Below, piece by piece: positions 38,716-46,842 of a stretch of DNA of 64,000 nt (position 1 is the first letter of the stretch; every line of letters starts with the position of its first letter). The notes beneath the pieces were generated by a model. That model made no database searches, had not been told where the DNA came from, and worked only from the letters and a program-made list of their open reading frames with translations. A program made the position numbers and the translations under genes. This DNA comes from Streptacidiphilus sp. PB12-B1b (GTDB lineage Bacteria; Actinomycetota; Actinomycetes; Streptomycetales; Streptomycetaceae), in the NCBI RefSeq assembly GCF_014084125.1, contig NZ_CP048405.1, positions 2,046,001 to 2,110,000 on the forward strand, in the 5' to 3' direction.

Positions 38716-38861
38716 CCGGCCTGCCGCCTGTCCGTTTTGGAGATATTTTGCTTACTATGACTCTTTTGTGGTATAAATAGGACTCTGCCGGAGATCCGCC
38801 ATGCCCGCAGTCGCCGCCGGTGTGTCCGGAGTGTGTCGTGGGTCTCATTTGCGGATTTTCC

Positions 38862-38874
38862 CGACGGTCCGTCA
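38862..38874. promoter_or_regulatory. Operator-like palindrome, copy 1
   Basis: cGACGGTCCGTCa: GACGG and CCGTC arms around a central T. It matches TGACGGNCCGTCA except in the first base. Confidence 0.55.
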
Positions 38875-38882
38875 AAAACAGC

Positions 38883-38895
38883 TGACGGACCGTCA
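38883..38895. promoter_or_regulatory. Operator-like palindrome, copy 2
   Basis: TGACGGACCGTCA, a perfect 13-bp palindrome with one central base. It starts 21 bp after copy 1, two helical turns, so bound dimers would sit on the same face. Confidence 0.6.
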
Positions 38896-38935
38896 AGAGT
38901 GAGCTGCGGCAACGCCCCTATGTGGTGACGGTACG

Positions 38936-38948
38936 TCAGAAAAGCTCT
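38936..38948. promoter_or_regulatory. Operator-like palindrome, copy 3
   Basis: TGACGGTACGTCA, a slightly degenerate third copy 53 bp after copy 2 (about five helical turns). The arms TGACG/CGTCA are exact. Confidence 0.5.
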
Positions 38949-39036
38949 GCTGGGCCGCCGTTGTGAGGCTCCGTCCGATGTCGCCGACGCCGCGCGCGAC
39001 GTAGCATCGATCGGGTCGTTGACGAGATGAGGACCC

Positions 39037-42000
39037 ATGACCACGGCCGTGTACCGCTCCGCAGTTGAGCTGGACGCCGCACCCAGCGGGCTCGCCCTGT
39101 TCTCCGGGGGGCCGACGCCCGCGCCGCGCACCCTGCTCGACATCCTCGACGCCACCACCCGCGACCACCCCCACGAGCCCGCGCTGGACGACGGCCGCAC
39201 CGTGCTGACCTACCGGGCGCTGGCCGCTGAGGTCGACACCCTGCGCGCCGCCCTCGCCGCCGCCGGGGTCGGCGTCGGCGACCGGGTCGGCATCCGCGTC
39301 CCCTCCGGGACCACCGACCTGTACGTCGCCATCCTGGCCGTCCTCGCCGCCGGGGCCGGCTACGTCCCGGTCGACGCCGAGGACCCGGACGAGCGGGCCG
39401 CGCTGGTCTTCGGGGAGGCCCGGGTCTGCGCCGTGGTCGGCGCCGACCGCCGGATCACCCCCGCCGCCCCGGCGCACGGCGCCCCCGGCCGGCCCGGCCC
39501 GGACGACGACGCCTGGATCATCTTCACCTCCGGCTCCACCGGCAAGCCCAAGGGCGTCGCCGTCACCCACCGCAGCGCCGCCGCCTTCGTCGACGCCGAG
39601 TCCGCCCTGTTCCAGCAGGAGGAGCCGCTCGGCCCCGGCGACCGGGTGATGGCCGGGCTGTCCGTGGCCTTCGACGCCTCCTGCGAGGAGATGTGGCTGG
39701 CCTGGCGCTACGGCGCCTGCCTGGTCACCGTCCCCGGGCGCAGGTCCGCAGCGGCGCCGACCTCGGCCCGTGGCTGGTCGAGCAGGAGATCACCGTGGTC
39801 TCCACCGTGCCCACCCTGGCCGCCCTGTGGCCCGCCGACGCCCTCGGCGACGTCCGGCTGCTGATCTTCGGCGGCGAGGCCTGCCCGCCCGAGCTGGCCG
39901 AGCGGCTGGCCACCGAGGGCCGCGAGGTGTGGAACACCTACGGCCCCACCGAGGCCACCGTGGTCGCCTGCGCCGCCCCGCTCACCGGTACGGCCCCGGT
40001 CCGCATCGGCCTGCCGCTGAACGGCTGGGAGCTGGCCGTGGTGGACGCCGAGGGCCAGGTCGTGCCCATGGGCGAGAGCGGCCAGTTGGTCATCGGCGGC
40101 GTCGGCCTGGCCCGCTACCTCGACCCGGAGAAGGACGCCGCCACCTACGCCCCGCTGGAGGCCACCGGCTGGGAGCGCGCCTACCGCAGCGGCGACCTGG
40201 TCCTGGCCCAGCCCGAGGGCCTGGTCTTCCTCGGCCGCGCCGACGAGCAGATCAAGCTCGGCGGCCGGCGCATCGAACTCGGCGAGGTCGACGCCGCCCT
40301 GCAGGCCCTGCCCGGCGTCACCGGCGGCGCCGCCGCCGTCCGCACCGCCCGCGGCGGCAACCAGCTGCTCGTCGGCTACCTGGTCACCGCCGAGGGCTTC
40401 GACCGCGCCGCCGCCGTCGAGCGGCTGCGCGCCGAGCTGCCGTCCACCATGGTGCCGCTGCTCACCCAGGTGGACGAGCTGCCGGTGCGCACCTCCGGCA
40501 AGGTCGACCGCAACGCCCTGCCCTGGCCGCTGCCCGCCCTGGACCAGCCCGGCGACGCCGAGCAGCTCTACGGCACCGAGGCCTGGCTGGCCGAGCAGTG
40601 GACGCAGGTCCTGGGCATGCCCGTGGCCGACGCCGGGGCCGACTTCTTCGCCAGCGGCGGCAGCAGCCTCGGCGCCGCCCAGCTGGTCACGCTGATCCGG
40701 CAGCGCTACGCCCAGGCCGCCGTCAGCGACATCTACCAGCACCCGGTCCTGAGCGACCTGGCCGCCAAGCTCGCCGCCTCCGCCGAGGACACCGGCGCCG
40801 TCCGTGAGATCGCGCCCACCCCGCGCCGCGCCGGGCTGGTCCAGCTGCTGCTGACCGTCCCCCTGCTCACCGTCGTCGGCCTGCGTTGGACCGTCGCCCT
40901 GGCCGCGCTGTGCGCCGTCCTCGGCTGGGCCCCGGCCGCCTCCTGGTGGTGGATCGCCGCCGCGGCCGCCGTGCTGTGGACCCCGGTCGGACGCATCGCC
41001 ATCGCCGCCGGCGGCGCCCGGCTGCTGCTGCGCGGCGTCCGGCCCGGCGAGCACCCCCGCGGCGGCGGCGTCCACCTGCGGCTGTGGGCCGCCGAGCGGC
41101 TCGCCGAGCTGAGCGGCGCCACCGACCTCTCCGGCGCCTGGCTGGTCCGCTACGCCCGCGCCCTGGGCGCCAAGATCGGCGACGACGTCGACCTGCACAC
41201 CCTGCCGCCGGTCACCGGCTGGCTGCGGCTCGGCAAGGGCTGCGCGGTGGAGGCCGACGTCGACCTGGCCGGCTGGTGGCTGGACGGCGACGTCCTGCAC
41301 CTCGGCCCGGTCCGGGTCGGCGCCGGCGCCACCGTCGGCACCCGCAGCATCCTCTTCCCGGGCGCCCGGGTCGGCAAGCGCGCCGAGATCGTCGCCGGCT
41401 CCGCCGTCACCGGGCAGGTCCCCACCGGCCAGCGCTGGGCCGGGGCGCCCGCCGCCAAGACCGGCCGGGCCGCCCACAACTGGCCCGGGCAGCGCCCGCC
41501 CCGCAAGACCCGCTGGGCGATGATGTACGGCGCCAGCGGCCTCGGCCTGACCCTCCTGCCGCTGGCGGCAGCCGCCGCCGGGATCGCCGTGCTGGCCGCG
41601 CTGTGGTCCGCCTCGGTCTGGCAGGTCGCCCTGGTCGCCGTGCCGGTCGCCACCGTCACCGGCGCGCTCGCCTACGCCGGGCTGGTCCTGGCCGCCGTTC
41701 GGCTGCTCGGCATCGGGCTGCGCACCGGCCACCACGCCCTGCACAGCCGCAACGCCTGGCAGGCGTGGACCGTGATCCAGCTGATGGACCTCGCCCGGGG
41801 CAGCCTCTTCCCGCTGTACGCCAGCACCCTCACCCCGTTCTGGCTGCGCGCGCTGGGCATGAAGGTCGGCCGCGGCGTCGAGGCGTCCACCGTGCTCGCC
41901 CTGCCCAGCATGACCACCGTCGGCGACGGCGCCTTCCTCGCCGACGACACCCTGATCGCCCCCTACGAGCTGGGCGGCGGCTGGCTGCGCATCGACGCCG

Positions 42001-42881
42001 CCGAGATCGGCGAACGCGCCTTCCTCGGCAACTCCGGGATGACCGCGCCCGGACGCAGCGTGCCCGACCGGGGCCTGGTGGGCGTGCTGTCCGCCACCCC
42101 CAAGAAGGCCAAGAAGGGCAGCTCCTACCTGGGCATGCCGCCGATGAAGCTGCCGCGCCGCGCCGACAAGGCCGACCAGGGCCTCACCTACGCCCCCTCC
42201 GCCCGGCTGCGCTGGAGCCGCGCCGCCGTCGAGGTGCTGCGGATCGTCCCGGTGATGCTCTCGGTCGGGCTGGCGCTGGGCGTGCTGGTCACGCTCCGGG
42301 CCCTCGCCGGGGCCGAGGGCTACGCTGTCGCCGCCCTGGCCTCCGGCGCGGTGCTGCTGGCCGCCGGGCTGCTCGCCTGCCTGGTCTCGCTGGCCGCCAA
42401 GTGGCTGCTGGTCGGCCGTTTCACCGCCGTCGAGCACCCGCTCTGGAGCGGGCACGTCTGGCGCAACGAGCTGGCCGACACCTTCACCGAGGTGCTGGCC
42501 GCGCCCTGGCTGCTGGGCGCGGTGCCCGGCAGCCCGCTGATGAACCTGTGGCTGCGCGGCCTCGGCGCGCACATCGGCACCGGCGTCTGGTGCGAGAGCT
42601 ACTGGCTGCCCGAGGCCGACCTGGTCACCCTCGGCGACGGCGTCAGCGTCAACCGCGGCTGCGTGGTGCAGACCCACCTGTTCCACGACCGGATCATGCG
42701 GATGGACTCGGTCACCCTCCAGGAGGGTGCGACCCTGGGCCCGCACGGTATCGTCCTGCCCGGGACCACCATCGGGGCCCGCACCACCCTCGGCCCGGCG
42801 TCGCTGGTGATGCGCGGCGAGTCCGTGCCCGCGGACAGCCGCTGGCTGGGCAACCCCATCGCGGCCTGGCCACGCACCTGA
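39037..42881 (+). pseudogene. Pls/PosA-type membrane NRPS (A-T-TM/LbH), apparent frameshift
   Basis: Two frames overlap: 39037-39864 (start of the adenylation domain) and 39693-42881 (the rest). Restoring one C in the CCCC run at 39732-39735 joins them into about 1281 residues. Order: adenylation domain with FTSGSTGKPKG, FDASCEEMW, NTYGPTEATV and TSGKVDR; carrier domain FFASGGSSLG (pantetheine Ser about residue 544); then three pairs of membrane helices each followed by a left-handed beta-helix hexapeptide-repeat domain. This is the layout of epsilon-poly-L-lysine synthetase, which makes isopeptide homopolymers. Specificity residues read D-A-E-S-I-G-T-V-V-K, near a lysine code. It may be a real mutation or a sequencing error. 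Confidence 0.82.
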
Positions 42882-42934
42882 CCCGCGGCAGCACCGGCCG
42901 CGGAACCCCTGAACCACGTCGGAGCCGATCAGCG

Positions 42935-44422
42935 TTGAGCAGTCCCAAGCAGTCGCCGCGCCTGCCCGCCGACCCCTACTTCCCCGGCCACGGCGACCCC
43001 CGCTACCACGTCCACCGCTACGAACTGGCCCTGGACTACCGCCCCGGGCCCAACCGGCTCTCCGGCAGCGCCCGGCTGACCTGCCTCGCCGGGAGCGAGG
43101 CGCTCACCGAACTCGCGCTGGACTTCGCCGAGTTCCGGATCAACCGGGTGCTGCTCGACGGGCGGCCCGCGCGCTGGACGCTGCGCGCGGGCAAGCTGCG
43201 GCTGCGCCCGGCCCGGGCGCTGCGCGCCGGAGCGGCGTTCACCGTGGAGGTCAGCTACAGCGGCAACCCGCGCCCGGTCCGCAGCGAGTGGGGCGGGCTC
43301 GGCTGGGAGGAGCTGGAGGACGGCTCGCTGGTCGCCAGCCAGCCCATCGGCGCGCCCTCCTGGTACCCGTGCAACGACCGCCCGGCCGACAAGGCCGCCT
43401 ACCAGGTCTCGATCACCGCGCCCAGCCCGTACACCGTCGTCGCCAACGGCCGGCTGCTCACCCGCACCGCCCGGGCCGGCGCCACCACCTGGGTGTACGA
43501 GCAGCCCGCGCCCTCGGCCAGCTACCTGGCGACGGTGCAGATCGGCCGGTACGAGCAGCTGGCCCTGGCCGGCGGCCCGGTGCCGCAGACCGTCTACGCC
43601 CCGGCCCGGCTGGTCGCCGCCTGCGGGATCGACCTGGCCCGCCAGCCGCAGATGATGGGGCTGTTCACCGAGCTGTTCGGGCCCTACCCGTTCGGCGAGT
43701 ACGCGGTGGTGGTCACCGACGAGGAGCTGGACGTCCCGGTCGAGGCCCAGGGGCTGTCCACCTTCGGCTCCAACCACGTGGACGGCGCCCGGGGCTCGGA
43801 GCGGCTGGTCGCGCACGAGCTGGCGCACCAGTGGTTCGGCAACAGCGTCACGGTCGCCGACTGGCGGCACATCTGGCTGAACGAGGGCTTCGCCAAGTAC
43901 GCCGAGTGGCTGTGGTCCGAGCGCTCCGGCGGCCGCAGCGCCGCCCAGCACGCCGCCGAGTCCCACGCCCGGCTCTCCGGCCTGCCGCAGGACCTGGTGC
44001 TGGCCGATCCCGGCCGCAAGCTGATGTTCGACGACCGGCTGTACCGGCGCGGCGGGCTGACCGTGCACGCGCTGCGGGTGGTCCTCGGCGACCCGGCCTT
44101 CTTCGCGCTGCTGAAGGAGTGGGCCACCGAGCACCGGGGCGGCGTGGTGACCACCGCCGACTTCACCGCCCGCGCCCAGAGCCACACCGCCGAGCCGCTG
44201 CACGCCTTCTTCAACGCCTGGCTGTACGCGCCGGAGCTGCCCCCGCTGCCACGGTCCGCGCCGCCCGCCCCGCAGCCCCCGGCCGGGCCCGGGTCGCAGC
44301 CGCAGTCCGGCCCGGTGCCTGCGGTCGAGCCGGTCGGCCCGGAGGCGGCCGCCGCCCTACCGTCCGAGCGGCGGCGCTGGGCGCGCTGGACGCCCGACCC
44401 CCGCCGGGGCCGGACGACCTGA
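42935..44422 (+). CDS. M1-family zinc aminopeptidase
   Basis: A 495-residue protein with an N-terminal beta-sandwich domain and a thermolysin-like catalytic domain. The zinc motif is HELAHQWFGNSV with the third ligand Glu in WLNEGFAKYAEWL. The usual GxMEN exopeptidase motif appears as EAQGLSTFGSN, as in a subgroup of actinobacterial M1 proteins. The C-terminal 60 residues are Pro/Gln-rich, and the usual ERAP1-like helical domain is absent, so it is shorter than PepN. Start assigned to TTG 42935 (GGAG 11 nt upstream), weakly supported. It lies 53 bp after the Pls-like gene and may be co-transcribed. Confidence 0.85.
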   Translation: MSSPKQSPRLPADPYFPGHGDPRYHVHRYELALDYRPGPNRLSGSARLTCLAGSEALTELALDFAEFRINRVLLDGRPARWTLRAGKLRLRPARALRAGAAFTVEVSYSGNPRPVRSEWGGLGWEELEDGSLVASQPIGAPSWYPCNDRPADKAAYQVSITAPSPYTVVANGRLLTRTARAGATTWVYEQPAPSASYLATVQIGRYEQLALAGGPVPQTVYAPARLVAACGIDLARQPQMMGLFTELFGPYPFGEYAVVVTDEELDVPVEAQGLSTFGSNHVDGARGSERLVAHELAHQWFGNSVTVADWRHIWLNEGFAKYAEWLWSERSGGRSAAQHAAESHARLSGLPQDLVLADPGRKLMFDDRLYRRGGLTVHALRVVLGDPAFFALLKEWATEHRGGVVTTADFTARAQSHTAEPLHAFFNAWLYAPELPPLPRSAPPAPQPPAGPGSQPQSGPVPAVEPVGPEAAAALPSERRRWARWTPDPRRGRTT

Positions 44423-44447
44423 CCGGCCGGACGGCCCGGTGCCCCGG

Positions 44448-45221
44448 CTACTTGGTGCCGAGGGCGGAGTCCACCAGCGCCGTGTACTGGGCGGGCGTCA
44501 CCGGCCCGTTGTTGCCGATGACGGCCAGCTGCTGCCCGTTCAGCTTGAAGGTCGGGGTGGCGTTCACCCCGCTGTTGTTGAAGGCGTCGGTGACCTTGGC
44601 CACCCAGGGCCCGTAGGTGTCGTCCTGCACGGCCTTGGTGAACGCCGGGGTCACCAGGCCGGGGACCTTCGCGGCCAGCTTCAGCATCTCGGCGCTGCTG
44701 TTGAAGCCGTCGGTGGTCTCCGGCGGCTGGTTGGCGTACAGCACGTCGTGGAACGCCTTGAACTTGGCGGTGCTCTCGTTGAGCGCCGCCGCCGCGGCGT
44801 TCAGCGCCACCGCCGAGCCATTGCCGCCCAGGTTGCCGTCCAGGAAGGTGGCCATGTGGTACTCGATCTTGTACGTGCCGTTGTCGGCCAGCGCCTGGAT
44901 GGTCGGACCGGCCGACTTCTCCAGCCCGTCGCAGACCGGGCAGCGGAAGTCCTCGTAGACCTGGAGCGTGTTCTTGGCGTTCGGGTTGCCGTAGACGATG
45001 GTGGTGCCGTCCGCGTGGGCCGGGGCCACGTACGGCGCGTGCGAGGTGGTCCGGGAGTCCTGGACGGCGATGCCGATGCCGGTGCCGGCCACGATCACGG
45101 CGACCGCGGTCGCGCCGACGATCAGGCCCTTGCGGCGCCTGAGCCGCAGTTCCTCGGCGGCGCGGGCCTCGGCGATACGGGCGCGGGCGGCGCTCTTGGC
45201 GGAGTCGTTCTTGGTGCTCAT
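44448..45221 (-). CDS. Membrane-anchored DsbA-like thioredoxin-fold protein
   Basis: A 257-residue protein with a charged N-terminus, one membrane anchor (about residues 33-53, LIVGATAVAVIVAGTGIGIAV) and an extracytoplasmic thioredoxin fold with active site C94-P-V-C97 and a cis-Pro block NATPTFKLNG. It probably oxidises, reduces or isomerises disulfides of exported proteins. It is in the same direction as, and 126 bp downstream of, a small membrane protein that ends in Cys-Cys. ATG at 45221 with GGACACC upstream. Confidence 0.9.
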   Translation of the reverse strand: MSTKNDSAKSAARARIAEARAAEELRLRRRKGLIVGATAVAVIVAGTGIGIAVQDSRTTSHAPYVAPAHADGTTIVYGNPNAKNTLQVYEDFRCPVCDGLEKSAGPTIQALADNGTYKIEYHMATFLDGNLGGNGSAVALNAAAAALNESTAKFKAFHDVLYANQPPETTDGFNSSAEMLKLAAKVPGLVTPAFTKAVQDDTYGPWVAKVTDAFNNSGVNATPTFKLNGQQLAVIGNNGPVTPAQYTALVDSALGTK

Positions 45222-45346
45222 GGAGGTGTCCTGTCAGCTCGCGTGCCGGGGGAGGGGTGCTCGGCGGGCACGGCGTACTGCGGGACGCGGCCGTAGACGT
45301 GCGGCCCCGGGCGTCCGGGACCGGTCGGCGGACCGGGTCGGTGGTG

Positions 45347-46021
45347 TCAGCAGCAGGCCGCGCGCGGGAGCGGCGGCGGCCCGCGGCGGGCCAGGGTGTG
45401 CCGCAGTCGCGGCCGGGCCGGAGCGGCGGTGCGCTCCGGACGGCGGCGGCCCGGCCCGGGCTGTGGTTCCGGCGCGAGCAGCGCGGCGACGGCCAGCCGC
45501 AGCGCCCGGCGCAGCGGGGCGGCGAACAGCCCGGCCGCCGCGCCGACGGCCCGGGCCAGCCGGAACGCCGCCGTCTCGCCCTGGCTCAGCCACCAGGCCG
45601 CGAGCAGCCCGACCAGCAGGTGCGCGGCCAGGACCAGCCAGGGGGAGAGGCCCCCGCCCGCGGCGTGCAGCACCGGGGTGGGGCCGCCGCTGCCGCAGAT
45701 CAGGGTGTTCACCGAGTGCCAGGGGCCGATCAGCGGCCCGCCGCCAGTGGCCTGGTAGCACTGCGCCTGGCCGTCGGTGAACAGGGTGTCCAGGGCCAGT
45801 TCCAGCGGGACCAGCAGCGCGGCGATGGCGGCGTACGAGCGTTCCCGCCGCCCGAGCAGCAGGGCCAGCAGCAGGCTGCCCGCCGCGGCGGCCAGCACCG
45901 TCGGCCAGGGCAGCGGCTCGCTGGTCATCAGCACGTGCGAGCCGCTCGACAGGACGACCGTGAGCAGCGTGAACACCAGCGCGCGCACCAGCGCGAGCAG
46001 GGGTGTCGCACGGGTGGTCAC
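45347..46021 (-). CDS. Uncharacterised membrane protein with C-terminal Cys-Cys
   Basis: A 224-residue protein that I do not recognise. It has about five hydrophobic segments (LLALVRALVFTLLTVVL, VLAAAAGSLLLALLLG, YAAIAALLVPLELAL, WLVLAAHLLVGLLAAWWL, VGAAAGLFAAPL). A loop between helices holds two cysteines in GQAQCYQATGG and VNTLICGSGG. The tail is very basic and Pro/Arg-rich and ends in RAACC. GTG 46021 is chosen for GAGGAG upstream. Position ahead of the thioredoxin gene and the paired cysteines suggest a redox or metal link (inference). Confidence 0.7.
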   Translation of the reverse strand: MTTRATPLLALVRALVFTLLTVVLSSGSHVLMTSEPLPWPTVLAAAAGSLLLALLLGRRERSYAAIAALLVPLELALDTLFTDGQAQCYQATGGGPLIGPWHSVNTLICGSGGPTPVLHAAGGGLSPWLVLAAHLLVGLLAAWWLSQGETAAFRLARAVGAAAGLFAAPLRRALRLAVAALLAPEPQPGPGRRRPERTAAPARPRLRHTLARRGPPPLPRAACC

Positions 46022-46128
46022 AGATCTGCTCCTCGGGTTCGCCGACCGGTCCATCCTCCCACGCACGGGCGGGCGGGCGGACCGGGGATTCCTGAAGAGC
46101 GGATGAGGATGTGGTGAGGGACGCCTGT

Positions 46129-46154
46129 GCGGGGCCCGGCGGACCGGGCCCCGC
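46129..46154 (-). terminator. Terminator after the SPW-repeat gene
   Basis: GCGGGGCCCGG (46129-46139) and CCGGGCCCCGC (46144-46154) form a perfect 11-bp stem with loop CGGA. It lies 19 bp past the stop of the minus-strand SPW-repeat gene. Confidence 0.6.
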
Positions 46155-46172
46155 CGGGCGCGGGCGGCGCGG

Positions 46173-46706
46173 TCAGGTGCTGGGGTGGGCGCTGCTCATG
46201 GTGCTGGTGCGCCTGGCCGCCCTGCCGGTGGCCATCCGGATGGCGCCGACGGCGCAGCCGAGCAGCACGATCACCGCGCCGACGACGACGTTGTTCCAGA
46301 TCATGCCGGTGGTCGGGTGGTGGCCGACGGTGGCCACCCAGGGCGCGATGACCAGCCAGACGCCGGCGGCGGCGCAGGCCCAGCCGAGGCGGCTCATCCG
46401 CTCCGGCGCCAGGGTCAGCCCCAGGCCGAAGGCGGCCACGGCCAGGCCGATGATCAGGTTGTTCATCCGCAGTTCCGGGTTGGACCCGCTGAAGTGCACG
46501 ATCCAGGGCGAGACGGCGGCGTACAGACCGGCCAGCAGGACCGCCCCGTCGAGCGCGCTGTCCTCGCGGCCGCGCAGCAGCCGCTCGTACCGCTCGCGCA
46601 TCTCGGGGACGTCCGGGTGCCGGTCGATGTCGTGCATGGAGGTGGGGCTGGAGCTGGACATGGGGCTTGAGCTGGCGTTGGAGGGGCGCTGAGAGATGTC
46701 GGACAT
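46173..46706 (-). CDS. SPW-repeat integral membrane protein
   Basis: A 177-residue protein with a Ser/Pro-rich soluble N-terminus and four hydrophobic helices. Two SPW-type repeats are visible as AAVSPWIVHFSG and LVIAPWVATVGHH, each followed by an Asn-containing helix start (ELRMNNLIIG, MIWNNVVVGA). The family's function is unknown. The ATG at 46706 has GGGAGGAAG upstream; an earlier in-frame codon at 46736 is less likely. Confidence 0.85.
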   Translation of the reverse strand: MSDISQRPSNASSSPMSSSSPTSMHDIDRHPDVPEMRERYERLLRGREDSALDGAVLLAGLYAAVSPWIVHFSGSNPELRMNNLIIGLAVAAFGLGLTLAPERMSRLGWACAAAGVWLVIAPWVATVGHHPTTGMIWNNVVVGAVIVLLGCAVGAIRMATGRAARRTSTMSSAHPST

Positions 46707-46842
46707 GGTGGTCGCTTCCTCCCTATAAGGGGACAATCCGTCATCTGTCTCAGGCTGTACCCCTCCATGGTTGACTCACACACACATCCGACGCCGTGAC
46801 CATATCGTTATGCGGATCTTATGTTTGGTGCGTCTGTGCAGG

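Larger units (their letters stand above)
38716..39036 (+). promoter_or_regulatory. Regulatory region of the Pls-type synthetase
   Basis: This 321-bp gap holds no gene. It combines an AT-rich island at about 38731-38780 (GATATTTT, TATAAATAG) with a promoter-like TTGCTT (38748-38753), 18-bp spacer, TATAAA (38772-38777), and three 13-bp palindromes downstream listed separately. The AT-rich island is the least GC-rich stretch of the window. Transcription starting near 38784 would give a leader of about 250 nt before the ATG at 39037. Confidence 0.5.

Noticed and set aside
38716-39036. Phage attachment site or transferred island boundary at the AT-rich patch
   Set aside because: No integrase, tRNA end or direct repeats flank the region; base composition returns to normal at once.
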